From Epiperipatus broadwayi (lineage: Eukaryota; Onychophora; Udeonychophora; Euonychophora; Peripatidae), in NCBI GenBank assembly GCA_028023455.1, contig JAQFVV010012394.1, forward strand, positions 25,247,053 through 25,311,052: a DNA stretch of 64,000 bases, read 5' to 3'. The notes beneath the pieces were generated by a model that was not told the origin of the DNA, made no database searches, and saw nothing but the letters and a program-made list of their open reading frames with translations. The translations under genes were made by a program, and so were the position numbers. Shown here in pieces: positions 43,999 through 55,530 of the stretch (position 1 is its first letter; every line of letters begins with the position of its first letter).

Positions 43999-46350
43999 TC
44001 CATGGACAAAATTTTAGAGCAACTAAATGATCAGGAGAGTGGGCCATTAGACATTAGCACCATCATCAAACTGAAACTTCAATACCATGATGCTCAAAAG
44101 GACTTGACTGAGTTCATCTCAGTCAAATGCAACCAGAGATATGTGGGGAATCAGCTTTGTTGGACCAGAAGTTACCTGGGTGGGATCTTGGTTCCCACAG
44201 GAAGCAAACCACCCCCTCATCCATCATGGTCAGCAATAAATCCTACATAGGTCAGGAATTGCTCCTTTATTTGAGAAACCATTACAAGCACATGCTTCTC
44301 AAAGCTGACATCCCTTCTTTCACTATTCCATCAACCTTGAATCTCAGTTCTGATCCTGGCATCACCCAGGACATGCTACTTAACAAACTGAAAAGCTTTC
44401 CTGACCATGTACATCCTGGCCCTCATGCTATCACCAAGTTTATTCTTCTCCACCTAAGTCAGTTCACCATCTCCATTACTCTCAACATGATCAACAAGCT
44501 GGCCTCAGGTGCTTACATCATCAAGGGTCTCTATCCAGTAACATTAGTCCCTTGCCTTAAGAAAGATTGGCCACCTACTGAGCTCAAGAGTCTTAGGCCC
44601 ATTTCGATGCCCCCTCTGTTCATAAAACTTATTATTGAGTCTCCCATTAAAGAGTCACTAGAACAATTCACACTCCCTGCCCTTTCTGCCTCACAGTTTG
44701 CTTGTAAGGGGCACTCCACTCTTGGGGGTGCCACACTCTTTAAGATGACAACCACGCATGTTAGATGGTCTCAACATGGAAGCCCCATTGCTGTCCAACT
44801 AGTCATCCAGGCAGCCTTTGACTCTGTTAGGGTCGACCTGCTCCTTGGTCTCCTCAGAAACCTGAACATCCCAGAGGCCCTTCTGTCCATACTTCACAAT
44901 CTCCTGTCCAACAGACAAATCCTAGTTATCCTGGATTGAAAAGTTGCCCCTGGATTCACACCCAACATATCCATCCCTCAGGGCTCTCTGCTGAGCACTT
45001 TACTATTCACCACATTTTTGAATCCCCTCTTGCTCAAGCTAGAACATGATCTCTCTGGAATTTTCATTCCTGCACTGAGCAAAAGCATCAAATGCCTTGC
45101 TTATGTAAATGATGTGGTTGTCTTCCTTTCCTCAGTTGATCTCATCCCCAGGCTTCAACAGATCCTCACCTAGTACTCTAAAACATACAGGCTGGAATTT
45201 AGAAGTGGAAAATCAGTGGTCTGGCAACTTTCAACTGGTAAACAAATCTCTTCCACCTTCAATGTCAAGCCACGAAACTTCCTCAGATTCCCCTCATGCT
45301 GTCTCCTAGGAACATGAGAGTATGGGTCTAAACCATGCTCTATAAAAGCATATCATCCATCCTCAGCACTATCACAGACATCTACCTCTCCCTTTATGGG
45401 AAAGTCACCCTCCTCAATCTTCTAGTGTTTCCTAAAATAGCACACTACCTCCCCATTGTTCTACCTACACATTCCTTTATATACAAAATCAGCTCCCTTT
45501 GCACCTGTTTTCTCTGGGGCAGAAAGGTGGTGGCCATCAGCCTAAAAAGAACTTTTGTCCTAAAAACCTCAATGGGTTGGGCCTACACATTCCTTTATAT
45601 ACAAAATCAATTCCCTTTGCACCTGTTTTCTCTGGGGCAGAAATGTGGTGGCCATCAGCCTAAAAAGAACTTGTTTTTCCTAAAAACCTCAATGGGTTGG
45701 GCCTGCACTCCATCGACACTCTTCTGATTCAGATATGTCACAATATTATCATCACACTCCTAAGTCACTTCCCTGTCAATCTTGTGCATATCATTATCAC
45801 ACCCACCAAACTCCTCCTCCTAGTGGCAGGCCTAGGTCATGGACCTCACTCATTGCCAACAAAGCCAGCCTTTTGTTATACCATTCATCAACAGCAAACT
45901 AAAGTATTGGGAGGTTTTCAATCAGATGGCAGATTTCTCAATTGTGTCCCCTACATTCCTCAAACTTACCAATGCTCAATTAATCTGAAAATTCAAAAGG
46001 TGGTCCTTTGAGGCAAATTTTCCTGATTTCCTCCTCAAAATCAATCTTCACTCTCTTCCCACAAATAAATTTTTGGTCAATTGTAGGGGTTTACCAAGAT
46101 CTCTCCCATATGCCAGCTTTGTAAAACTGACAACAAAACCCTCCAGCATGTCCTATTTAAATGTCCTTTTCTGCTTGGCATGAGAAATGTCATCAATTCC
46201 TGCCTTTCCTTGCACAATACCATCTTCAACCTTCAAGAATCCATAGAAACATGGAACTTTGCAGCTATTAGACTATCAGTTTTTCTCATATATGCTCTCT
46301 GATTGCTCTGATGTGCCATTATCCTTGACAAGAGAGTACAAATTAAGTCA
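43999..46350 (+). pseudogene. LINE reverse transcriptase and C-terminal domain (broken)
   Basis: The longest open stretch (44127-44939) has LKSLRPISMPPLFIKLI, ASQFACKGHST and VIQAAFDSV. After a stop come ISIPQGSLLSTLLFTTFLNP and CLAYVNDVVVFLSS. The catalytic box reads YVND where active enzymes have YADD, so the first of the two Asp is lost. Further on are the Tx1/L1-type LSLYGKVTLLN and FLWGRK blocks, duplicated, and near 46110-46180 ICQLCK...HVLFKCPF, a CxxC...H...C motif. A region of 118 bp is duplicated inside (45465-45702). It cannot be functional. Confidence 0.8.
45465..45702 (+). repeat. 118/120-bp tandem duplication inside the LINE
   Basis: CTACACATTCCTTTATATAC begins unit 1 at 45465 and unit 2 at 45583. 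The units differ by a few substitutions (CAGCTC/CAATTC, AGGTGG/TGTGG) and a 2-base insertion in unit 2. Both encode the FLWGRK...ISLKRT part of the LINE. Confidence 0.9.
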
Positions 46351-46913
46351 ATCAAAAGCTCTTGGACCTAATCTGCACTCTCAGAACCCCAAGATACAAA
46401 ACTAACCCTACTTCCACTCTTCACAGACACTTGGGCAATCCTCCAAATCCCTTCCTCTCAGCCTTTGTCATAGGACTCAATCACAAAGACATTCATTTCT
46501 GACTGGCCTGGACTACACACCATTTTCTCTCTCCACTTCCCCTTTTTACATGTATCCTTTCCCTCTTACCATGTTGCTCCTGTAATTTCATTTATTTTAC
46601 TATATCTGTTTTTTTTTATGAATAAACATTTTCATCACTGGAAAAGAAAGAAGTGCTGTATATTTTTCAAACCTGCCCATATTTTTTTTATCTCTACGTC
46701 TGTTTGTGCTTCACAAATGTTCAATCTCAAGCAATTGCTTAAAAAACACTTTCATCCTTACAATGCATCAGTAATTATTTATGCACCATGCGGATTGCAA
46801 AATGCTTCATTACATTTGACATTAAAAAATACGGCATACTCAAAAGATATAATAGAGAATGGTTTTGTTTATTTATACTTTTTCAAATTCTTACTCAGGT
46901 ATATCATGAACAC

Positions 46914-47035
46914 TCATAGCCTTATTTTTTTCATATGTCATAGCATCGGTCAGGAGGTGAACCTGCAACAACCATCTGCAACCAGCTGCTTGCTACCTCT
47001 TAACTAACATCGCTTGACGAGTTCATAGTCTTATT
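46914..47035 (-). mobile_element. tRNA-derived SINE, second copy, with 13-bp TSD
   Basis: An element at 46927-47022 lies between TCATAGCCTTATT (46914-46926) and TCATAGTCTTATT (47023-47035), one difference. On the minus strand it has GTTAAGAGGTAGCAAG, box B GGTTCACCTCC, CCGATGCTATGACA and an A run, the same order as the copy at 41619-41725. More diverged and therefore older. Confidence 0.75.
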
Positions 47036-47964
47036 GATGTCGTTATTGTTGTCATATATATGTTGATTTTCTCACTCTGAATCCTCATATATAGGACCTT
47101 AAAATGTCAATTTAAATATAGAAAAGCCCTCTTCTGTGTATTTAAATGGACTTCCAGTCTCCAATCTTTTTCAGTTGTGCAATTATATAGATTACACTTG
47201 TTTTCAGAATAATATGCCACAAAAGTTTGAATTCTTGTAAGTAATTATAACTTTGTTAACCATTTGTGCATTTATATTTGGCTTCACTTTTGTTGATATT
47301 GGACAACATATTATGTTGTTTGAGTCAAGGTGTGTTATGTTTGTCTGTGTAATTTAAACTTTTCTTTGTATCTATGGAAATATTTGTATATAATATGGTA
47401 TCAGTGAAAAAACAAATTCTATATAGGAAATTGTACACTGTTAAAGAATGGTTTTATAGTTTCTTTTCTAGTTTAATTAAGCTGATTTTGTTTCAAAAAT
47501 TTTCATTCATTTTTAATTTTAGTTCATATAATAACCTCATATGTTTTTGAACTAACTGATAACCAAAATCCTTTTATTATCTATGTCAACTTTTTTTATA
47601 TATACTGTTTATTTTCCTCCACTTAAAAAAATTGGTTAATTTCTTGCAAATAATTTTTTTTTTAAAGATGTAGATGAATGTGTATACTAAAATAAATGAA
47701 TGTTTAATTGTTCAGGAGTTCAGAAGTTCTAGAACCGGAAAGGAGAGAACAGGCTGCAATCCATAGATACTGGGTTTCAGAGTCTGCCCGTTTATTACTG
47801 CAACAAAATGTGCAGGTCAACTTTTATTTTGACAATTGAGATGGCACATGAATTTTTGCTGCTGGATGTGTTTAATCTTAGCAAGTATATGTTGAATCTC
47901 AGTGAAACAGTTATTATAAGCAGCAGCAGCTGTTCATAAGTTGTCATGAATATTTTAACACTAT
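47036..47964. other. Intergenic DNA, no gene seen
   Basis: AT-rich, with a slightly less AT-rich patch near 47715-47800 that I cannot assign. Confidence 0.45.
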
Positions 47965-48590
47965 AAGAAAAACACAGAAGCAAAACTCTCCATGCAGCAG
48001 TGCCTCAGTGCAAGACAGAGTAATCAATGAATGCAGGAAGGTTTGTGATTAAAATCCCTATCTAGTACCTACTCATCCAATATCCCAGACTAGTTTCTAG
48101 CTTGTGTCTTTCATCAGTAGGAGCCCTAGATATGTGAGTACTGTACCTAGATCTTATGATCTAATGTAACCCTTCAGCAGCCACCTTTTAATTTCTTAAC
48201 TAACTATAAAACATTGAGTCCAAAGTAAAAATGCAATAATGTTTTCAAGCTAAGCTCATTAGCTTGTATAGTTGTATAGATCTGAACTCAGTCTAGCATC
48301 TATGATTTTTTTAGTGTCTTTGGTTCTTTAATAATCACAGTCACAATAATCTTATTGGGAAGAATTGTTAATAAACCATCAAACATCATGTGATCATCAT
48401 TCTTTATGCTACACAAGCTGTTTTTCATAGAGTCAAAACTCTCCATGCAATAGTGCCACTCAGTGCAAGCCAAAGTGAGTGGCACTGCATATTGGTTTTG
48501 CCTCTGTGAAAAACAGCTTGTATAAGCATAAAGATGGTGATCATGTAATGTTTGATGGTTTATAAGGAAACAAAGAAATTGAAAAAAAAA
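47965..48590. mobile_element. RepA foldback element with partial tandem unit
   Basis: Unit 1 starts at AGCAAAACTCTCC (about 47981) and the next begins at AAAACTCTCC (about 48436), so the head-to-tail spacing is about 453 bp. The second is a short palindrome (about 48366-48580) whose leader is present on both sides (CATCATGTGATCATCAT and its complement). Imperfect flanking similarity (TATAAGAAAAACA and TATAAGGAAACAA) may be a worn TSD. The minus strand holds an intact hammerhead core. Confidence 0.75.
48075..48131 (-). ncRNA. Type I hammerhead ribozyme motif in RepA
   Basis: On the minus strand: CTGATGA (48117-48111), a 13-base stem II region, GAAAC (48097-48093), TA, GTC (48090-48088). The inner stem I pairs TCCTA with TGGGA over 5 bp (one G-U). 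The outer stem I pairs ATCTAG with TTGGAT, all six positions pairing if G-U is allowed. Core fully intact. Confidence 0.65.
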
Positions 48591-48769
48591 TATTAAAAGG
48601 GTTTGTAAGAATAATACAAGCAATCTGCAAAACAAAACATATCCACATATACAATGAGTCCCAGTGAAAAATGACTAGTGGCTGATTTGCTCTCCAAACT
48701 GCAGCAGCCCCATTTTTAAATCAACTTGTGTTAAATAATGACAATTTATTTCATCATCAGTTTCCAAAC

Positions 48770-48920
48770 ATTATTGATCCACTGCAGGATGAAGGTCTCT
48801 TCAATTTTAATCCAGTTTCCCCAATAGGTAGCTTCTCTTCTCCATATTAAGCAACAAACTTTCATCCATATTTCTTTTGTAGATCTTTTATGATCTCATA
48901 AGGTCCAGTTTAAATTATTT
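48770..48920 (-). repeat. Dispersed repeat shared with 62755-62900
   Basis: The segments share, in order, ATTRATC(C)AC-GCAGGATGAAG/ACAGTAGGCTGAAG, TAGCYTCTCTTCT, CAACAAACTTTC/CAGTAAACTTTC and TTTTGTAG. The motif resembles the 3' coding part of invertebrate LINEs read in reverse, but I cannot assign it. Confidence 0.4.
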
Positions 48921-49349
48921 ACTGTCCATCTCTTATACTGTCCTAGAAATATGCCCAGTCCAGCTGCATCTGGATCATGGTATAACAAGAAATGTCTCAG
49001 TATGTTTCACATTTTCACTCGTGATGAAACAATACATTAACATTAGATTTTATTTTAAATTTAAAAAACTGCTATTGAAATGTTTGAAATGATTCAAACT
49101 ATGTATAGCAGTAAAGCTATGAGTCCAATGTTTTCAAATAGTTTGCAAGATTTCATGATGGCAGGAAGAGCATTGAAAAATACACTGTCACATATCCTAA
49201 CTAATGGTCCAGATATGTCAGAAGCTGAGATGAACAGCTAAACTATGTCTTTTTGTAATACATGAATTGATTTAGAGATGTCATTGAAGGCAGCTTTGAG
49301 AGTGAAAAGATTATGCTAGCCCTTTAGTTTATTTCTTTGATCATACTAA

Positions 49350-49553
49350 GATATTAAATAATCTATGTTCTTTATTAATGTTTGCAATGCTTTTTACAAC
49401 TCGCTATTGACAGTTTCAATTGTTCCAGCAATCTTCTTAAGATTCGGAAATATAAGTAGAAATTCTGAAGAAGATTGCTGGGGCAGTCGAAATTGTCAAT
49501 AGTGGGTTGTAAAAGGCATTATAATCAGTAATAAAGAACATAAATGATCTAAT
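49350..49553. repeat. Palindromic MITE-like element, 88-bp arms
   Basis: Arms 49350-49437 and 49466-49553 are inverted copies with few mismatches (for example CCAGCAATCTTCTT and GAAGAAGATTGCTGG). The loop is 28 bp. Not coding, no clear TSD, unrelated in sequence to RepA. Confidence 0.75.
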
Positions 49554-50107
49554 ATTACATGGATTTGATAATACAATAAGAAAGATAAAGTTATAATATT
49601 TCATAAAAATATATTATGATGATATCTTTCTTATACAGCAAACTTTATCTTTTAAATCACTTCAGCATCTTTTGTAATTGTAGTTCTCCATTGTATTTTA
49701 CTTCAATCATGCATTAAATGGAGACAATCAATACTGCAATTTTTTTAGAGCATTTCATGTCATCGTTTTAATGTTTAATAAGTTTATTAAAAGCCTTATT
49801 ACATTTGTCATAAACAATTAATTCAGTTTATGGGTCAGCGTAAAGATAATGGATCATCACAGTGTAGTATGAGTACCATCTTATCCAAAAAGATGAGAAA
49901 CAAATCAAATTTTATAAGATTGCTATGGCAATCCTATGCTGCATTCTTAAAATAGTTTCCACAACAAAAGGGATATACAACTTATTTACTTTCAATAAAT
50001 TTCTCAAAATAATAACTTTCTATAATTTTTTTTTAAAGTTATATGATTGTAAAAAATAATGTCATTCATTAGACTAGAGATTACCTACTTAATGAATACT
50101 ATTTTTG

Positions 50108-50584
50108 TAGTGTAATTTTCACTACACCACTCTCAGTGCAAGGTAGGGACTGATTTATATCCATTTTAGGGTCATAGACATATAACCAATGACATTAGGA
50201 AACGGCATACTTCCAAATTGCACATTTTGTGCTGAACTAGCACTCATCACTTGGCCCAAGTCAAGAGATTGACATCTGGACCTACTTATGAATTCTGTTT
50301 CAACACAAAATGTGCATTTGGGAACATATATCCTTTTCATATGTCTTTTATCATATGCTTAAGAGTACATACCTCCACAAGGTGTTAAAAGTGGATAGAA
50401 ACCAGTGATTGTGATCTGGTCCAACTGATGAGTGCTGGTTCAACATGAAAGATACATCTTGGGATCCTACATCTTTTTCTCAGGTCTTTGGTTGTATGTT
50501 TATAATTACATACTTCCACATGATATTAAAAGTGGATAGAAACCAGTCTCTTCTTTGTGAGAGTGGTGTAGTGAAATTACACTA
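50108..50584. mobile_element. RepB element: TA-flanked inverted repeat with tandem hammerhead units
   Basis: Terminal inverted repeats of about 25 bp (GTGTAATTTTCACTACACCA..., 50110, and its complement ending 50582) are flanked by TA on both sides. Inside, two head-to-tail units about 141 bp apart share GTTAAAAGTGGATAGAAACC (second part at 50391 and 50532). Each unit has a hammerhead-like stretch. A third, inverted, decayed stretch lies near 50203-50265. The interior is related to the foldback at 58312-58935. TA flanks suggest a Tc1/mariner-type terminus, perhaps with the ribozyme unit nested within. Confidence 0.65.
50410..50466 (+). ncRNA. Type I hammerhead-like motif in RepB (partly worn)
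   Basis: CTGATGA (50425-50431), stem II GTGCTG-GTT-CAACAT with one mismatch, GAAA (50447-50450), then ATC as the probable cleavage triplet. The inner stem I pairs CCAA (50421-50424) with TTGG (50459-50462), and GATC pairs with GATC outside it. Stem III is reduced. The related copy at 58768 is more complete. Confidence 0.5.
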
Positions 50585-50845
50585 ACAGAAGTGGATATCT
50601 TTTAATTTGTTAATTTAATCAGTGACATATTGCAGCCTGAATTCCATCTCAATAGCCATACTTGTCTTTCTATTAAAAAGATGTTTAAATTTTTAACTGT
50701 CTCCATTATTCCTTCTATTTTTTAAAGATCTTTGAATGTTAAGTTTATTCTTATAAATTGATACAAATTGGAGAAGAAAAATGATTGTTTTATACTTTAT
50801 TCCCATTTTCATATTTCATTTTGTTCCAAAATAAATTAATTGAAT

Positions 50846-50965
50846 ATATATCAGTCGCATGGCTTCATTGCTTGGGAGTTCATAAAAAGTTTGAATGCCA
50901 GAGACTCAATCCTGGAACCTCTTGATCCCAAATCCAATGCCCTACCTACTGTATCAAAACATGCA
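50846..50965 (-). repeat. tRNA-derived SINE (different family)
   Basis: On the minus strand, box A-like TACAGTAGGTAGGGCATTGG and box B-like AGGATTGAGTCTC are spaced as in a tRNA. An unrelated tail of about 50 bp follows (CATTCAAACTTTTTATGAAC, then GCAATGAAGCCATGCGACTG). No TSD recognised. Confidence 0.5.
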
Positions 50966-51646
50966 GAGCTATAGATATATTGTATTTATTTATTAATTTA
51001 TTTTTCTTTATTCAACACATACATATTTTTTTCTTTTTATGTGTATAATTATATACATATAGATACCCACACTTTGTATGTTTTATAATTAATAAATCAT
51101 TAATAATTCTGAAATTATCACTTTTTTCTTTATTTCTTACTATTTATAAGCTTCTTTTATTTTGTTTCAGTTTTATTTTTATTAAAATATATTTTAATAT
51201 CACTTTCATTAAATATATATTCTCTGTTTTATATATATATTATAAGGAAATATTTTTGTCATATTTATGTTGGTGAAATCTTACTATAATTGTATTCTTT
51301 GTTTTCTCTGTATGTGTATTTGTTATATTTTTATGTTTACATTTTATAGTGAAGCCATGATGTATAATAGAACAATGTACACCTCTTCAGCTATACATTA
51401 TCCAATATATATATATATTGTATGTATATGACTCATTTCAAACACACAGATATATTATTTAATTAAAAAAAATTTTTTTTCTTTTATATATATATAGATT
51501 TATGTGTGTATTTATTATATGATTTATAAATAGGTAATAAATAAGCAGTTGTAAAGAGAATGTAATGAGAAACAATATTTAATATATGGATTTATTATAT
51601 TTTATTAAATAATGTGTTGAAATTATTTAACTATATTTTTATAAAA
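50966..51646. other. Very AT-rich stretch, no gene seen
   Basis: T-rich and TA-rich sequence with small TA microsatellites (about 51230-51240, 51405-51420 and 51485-51496). Confidence 0.5.
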
Positions 51647-51670
51647 GGGGGGGGGGGGGGGGGGGGGGGA

Positions 51671-51716
<46 letters not shown>

Positions 51717-51753
51717 AGGGGAGGGGGGGGGGGAGAGGGGGGGGGGGGGGAGG
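51647..51753 (+). repeat. 107-bp G tract
   Basis: Nearly pure G on the plus strand, with runs of 23 G (51647-51669) and 44 G (51672-51715) and single interruptions at 51670-51671, 51716-51717, 51722, 51734, 51736 and 51751. The minus-strand polyproline open frame here is a translation of this tract and not a gene. Such tracts form very stable G-quadruplexes; a sequencing or consensus artefact is also possible. Confidence 0.9.
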
Positions 51754-51759
51754 ATAGTA

Positions 51760-54360
51760 AATATATGCATTTATAATGTTTTTTTTTATATTTATCTTGT
51801 TGCATATTAAAATTGATATAATGTATTTTATTTTATTTTCCTCAAGATTGCACGAATATTTTTTTTATATATGTAATTTGTGTATTAATCTCTAATATAA
51901 AGGAACACATTTTAGAAATATATGTTGACATATCACAGGGTGTGTGTGCATGTGTAACTGCTTATACAAACATGACAAAAGAATAGGTTATACATAATTA
52001 GTTTAAATATGGTAAATTATAAACAAGGCTTACATATGAATGGAAGTAAAATAAAACACAAGTTACATCTGAAATTTATTTTTATGATATAATAAGTTAG
52101 GAAAGTCTTAAGTAAGCATTCCATGAAATATATTTTTTAATGTCATTTTAAGCCAGCTTATTTTAAAATATCCAAAAATGACAAACTTGTATATAAAATT
52201 TTGTTCTTGAATTAAGGTAATAAAAAGCCATTTATCTAATTAGTAAATTTGATTTTAAAGAAAGAAAGAAGAATAGTATTAATAAAATATAATTATATAT
52301 CTTAATTGGTTTCCGAGTTATTATTAAAAATATCATGTTTTTCTTGTCTTGATTTTGTTGTTTTAAATGATCATCATCGCTCGCAGATATTAAGAATCAT
52401 CAGCATTCGCAAATATTAAGAAAGTGCTAGCAAAATGTTAAGTAAACTAGAATGTTGATTTGCCTTTAAGTATTTAGGGATTAAGCTTAATAATAACCAA
52501 ATTTTAATAATTATAGTTCAATAATAGAAAGCTAAAATTATGTTGTGTCCATGAGTTTTGATCATCTTCATCAAAGATGGATATATTATTGATTAAAACA
52601 CTGTTTCAAATAATACTATACATGAGTTATGATCGCCATCATCATTGATTAAATAAATTATAAGCATTGAATCTAATGTTTAACATAATTAATATTTTTA
52701 GTAAATAGGGGTGTATAGAAAGTTGAATATCATGTGGAGAGAGGCGTGATGATCTGTCATCATCACTAGTATTATTAAATCCTAGTTTTAACTATAAAAG
52801 TATTTTAGTAAATAACCATAAACTTCTAAATATTAGTGAATGTAATATTTAAATCCCATTTTGACAAGGGATGATTTTAATAAGTGCTTATGAGTTTATA
52901 AAGATAAATTTATTGTTGTGAGTTTATTAATAAGCTATGGCTGGTATTATCATCATCACTATTATTATCATTATTATTAGGATATTATCATCATCATCAT
53001 TATTATCATCATCATTATTATCTTTATATTGTGATAAATAATTAAGTTAAGTAACCAGTTCTCATGGCCATCCATATCAGTAATGGTCTTCACGATGCTT
53101 GTTTGGGAGCCATTAATAAGATTATACTTGTCTGTTCATCAATATATGTAAATGAGCTAGTAATATCTATAAGAGTCTTGATCTGTATAAATTTTGTGAT
53201 ATGGGGATCTTATGATTTTATTGACATGGATAAAATATAAGAATGTCATTTTTATTTTTTTTCATTAGTCATCCAAGTCATGTGTAATAAAAATGTACCG
53301 AATGAGTTTGAACTCAGTACACTCTAAACAGATATTTATCTAGATTTAAAACAATCTAGTGGCACTGGTGGGAAAACACATGTACTTAGCTAAACTGAAT
53401 AAAGGTGATTTAATCTCTTTCCAGCTTCATAATATTAACTTTATATGATATTTTTTTTTATAAGTTGTTATAAACAGCACCAGTGCGTGCATGTGACCAT
53501 GAATGGTCGTATATAAATGGAAAGAGGAATGAGAAGGATTCTTGGTTAAAAGAACCTATTATTGGAGTTAAGCATAAGGCACTCCAGGGATCTCACAGTG
53601 GATAATTTTATTCAGTTGCTATATTTAATATTCTTTTATTTGATGACAATGGCCAGTATGTTTTAGTGTTCAAATGACTTCCCCAATATCTAAATATCAT
53701 TAAATCTTTAATGATGATAGTTTTAATTTTCATTGTTGTTATTTTAAGTATTAAGAAATGAGATAATTTGTTTCTTTCATTACTAATGTGACAGAATTAA
53801 TGTTTAGGATAGTTGCAATCGGGCTATAATGTTATATTTAATTAATTAGAAATAGACACCCAAATAGAGCACGATATGCATATGTTCTTATTTATATGTT
53901 AGCATCATCCTTATTTAATTATAAATTGTATTTTAGCTAACACAGTGAATTCATTTCTCATTTAATTTACTCGGTTACAAATAATGAACCGCTGGAGCGT
54001 ATCATATATCCTGTTTAGTGTTTAGTTATTGAACTATAGCAACTATCATTTTATCACTCATCTATATATTAAACGGTTACAAAATAGCAGCCTTTTTCAT
54101 CATTACATTATTTTATATGCTGTTACAAATTTTTCTTACTATGACAAATGGCACAGATTATAAACTTATCGTAATAATTTCTATCTATTTATTGTCTGTT
54201 CTATTTATCTTTCAGTTACAATATATAGATATAAAACCAAACAAAAAATGTAAATAAACAAAAATTAAAGCACTAAAATTTTGTAAATTTAATAAACTTT
54301 ACAAATATTTATGTTGTGGTTATATGTGATTCTAATAAACACAGACCCATACAATATGGT
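51760..54360. other. Intergenic DNA, no gene seen; ATC/ATT microsatellite
   Basis: AT-rich. An imperfect (ATC/ATT)n microsatellite occupies about 52946-53021. No recognisable coding sequence or RNA gene. Confidence 0.5.
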
Positions 54361-55060
54361 TAAATGTTTTATTAATACTTATATACAATATCATATACAG
54401 CATTCATCTGATACCATTTTCTAGATATAAAGTTTATTTGCTCTACAGCTATGGAAGCAAGAGATTTCAGGTATTCTTCTCTGTCTAACACTTCCAGCTG
54501 TACTGTGGAACCTTGTGTGGAACCTTGTCTCATGTCCAGGCATGGTGTTCCCCCATACTGTTGCAGTTTGTCTCTTGTCAGGTTTAGTATCTAGCAGCTT
54601 CTTTTGAAATCAAATATTGGACAACTAGAGTAATATCCATTGTTGATTGATTCTACCCTCAAATGGATTGCTAATTTATAGACAAGTTCCCTTTGTTAAT
54701 GGGAGCTACTGGATTCACTGTTTACATATTGGTCTATTTCCGTCATTGGTTATATATTTTTTTCACACATATATTTATTGGTCTGCAGTGATGGATGCCG
54801 AATCTGATGAAAATAAGATAGCAATCTAAAGAAGTATATTACTTGAAGTAAATTTATCCATAACAATGTATTACAAACAACATGGCTGATGAGCAATATA
54901 TCATTTTGTAGTACCCTCACTTATTCTAATGTAATTTTGCAATTAACTATGTTTTTATATTACACATATTGAAAACATGGGTATTTTACCTTATTTTCTT
55001 GCAGAAATTTAATGTAGTCCAATAGTCCAGTGATAAAATGTTTTCTAAGCATACTGTTGG
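54361..55060. other. Unassigned segment, slightly richer in G+C
   Basis: About 54440-54830 is less AT-rich than its surroundings and has a small duplication (GTGGAACCTTGT twice near 54506-54528), but the frames are broken and I recognise no motif. Possibly an old mobile element. Confidence 0.35.
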
Positions 55061-55069
55061 AAAATTTAT

Positions 55070-55530
55070 TCAGTATTTGTATTTATATATTGAACTATTT
55101 CCATCATCTAATATTAAGTATTGAATGACTTTACAAAAATTCAATTTAATTTAAATATTCCAATTACATTCAACAATTAGTAAAAGCACAGAGGTTAGTA
55201 TATGCATAACATTTTGGGAGGTATTCTTCTTCTCTCTTCTTCAAGTGTTGCTGGCCTGAGCAGTGACATGAGTTGGTTAGAGCATTACCTTAAAATTCAA
55301 TATTCAAGAATCTATGAATCCAGGTTCAATTCCCTCGCTAGTACCTTCACTGGTCAGGACAGCAACACTTGAAGAAGAGAGAATATTACCTCTTGAAACA
55401 TTGTGCATATACTAAGCTATATGCTATTACTAACAGTTGAATGTAATTGGTATATTTAAATAAAGTTAAATTGTTCTAAAACATTCAATACTTAATATTA
55501 AATAATGAAAATAGTCCAATATATAAATAT
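55070..55530. repeat. Foldback element around a tRNA-like core
   Basis: Long inverted arms (from about 55070 and back to about 55530) contain TAAGTATTGAATG, ATTCCAATTACATTCAAC, and TTCTTCAAGTGTTGCTG with their complements. Between them lies a tRNA-like stretch (55255-55345) with box A TGACATGAGTTGGTTAGAGC and box B GGTTCAATTCC. A tRNA-like unit enclosed by arms is unusual. No hammerhead core was found. Confidence 0.65.

Larger units (their letters stand above)
43420..46620 (+). mobile_element. Degraded L1/Tx1-like LINE
   Basis: A block clearly richer in G+C than its surroundings carries, in order on the plus strand, the end of an AP endonuclease, a complete set of reverse transcriptase blocks and a C-terminal Cys/His region, all with stops and frameshifts. 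It runs to an AT-rich tail near 46600. Start and TSD could not be fixed. It stands outside INTS3, upstream of its promoter. Confidence 0.8.

Noticed and set aside
51623-51805. Polyproline open reading frame on the minus strand
   Set aside because: Pure translation of the G tract; no gene evidence.
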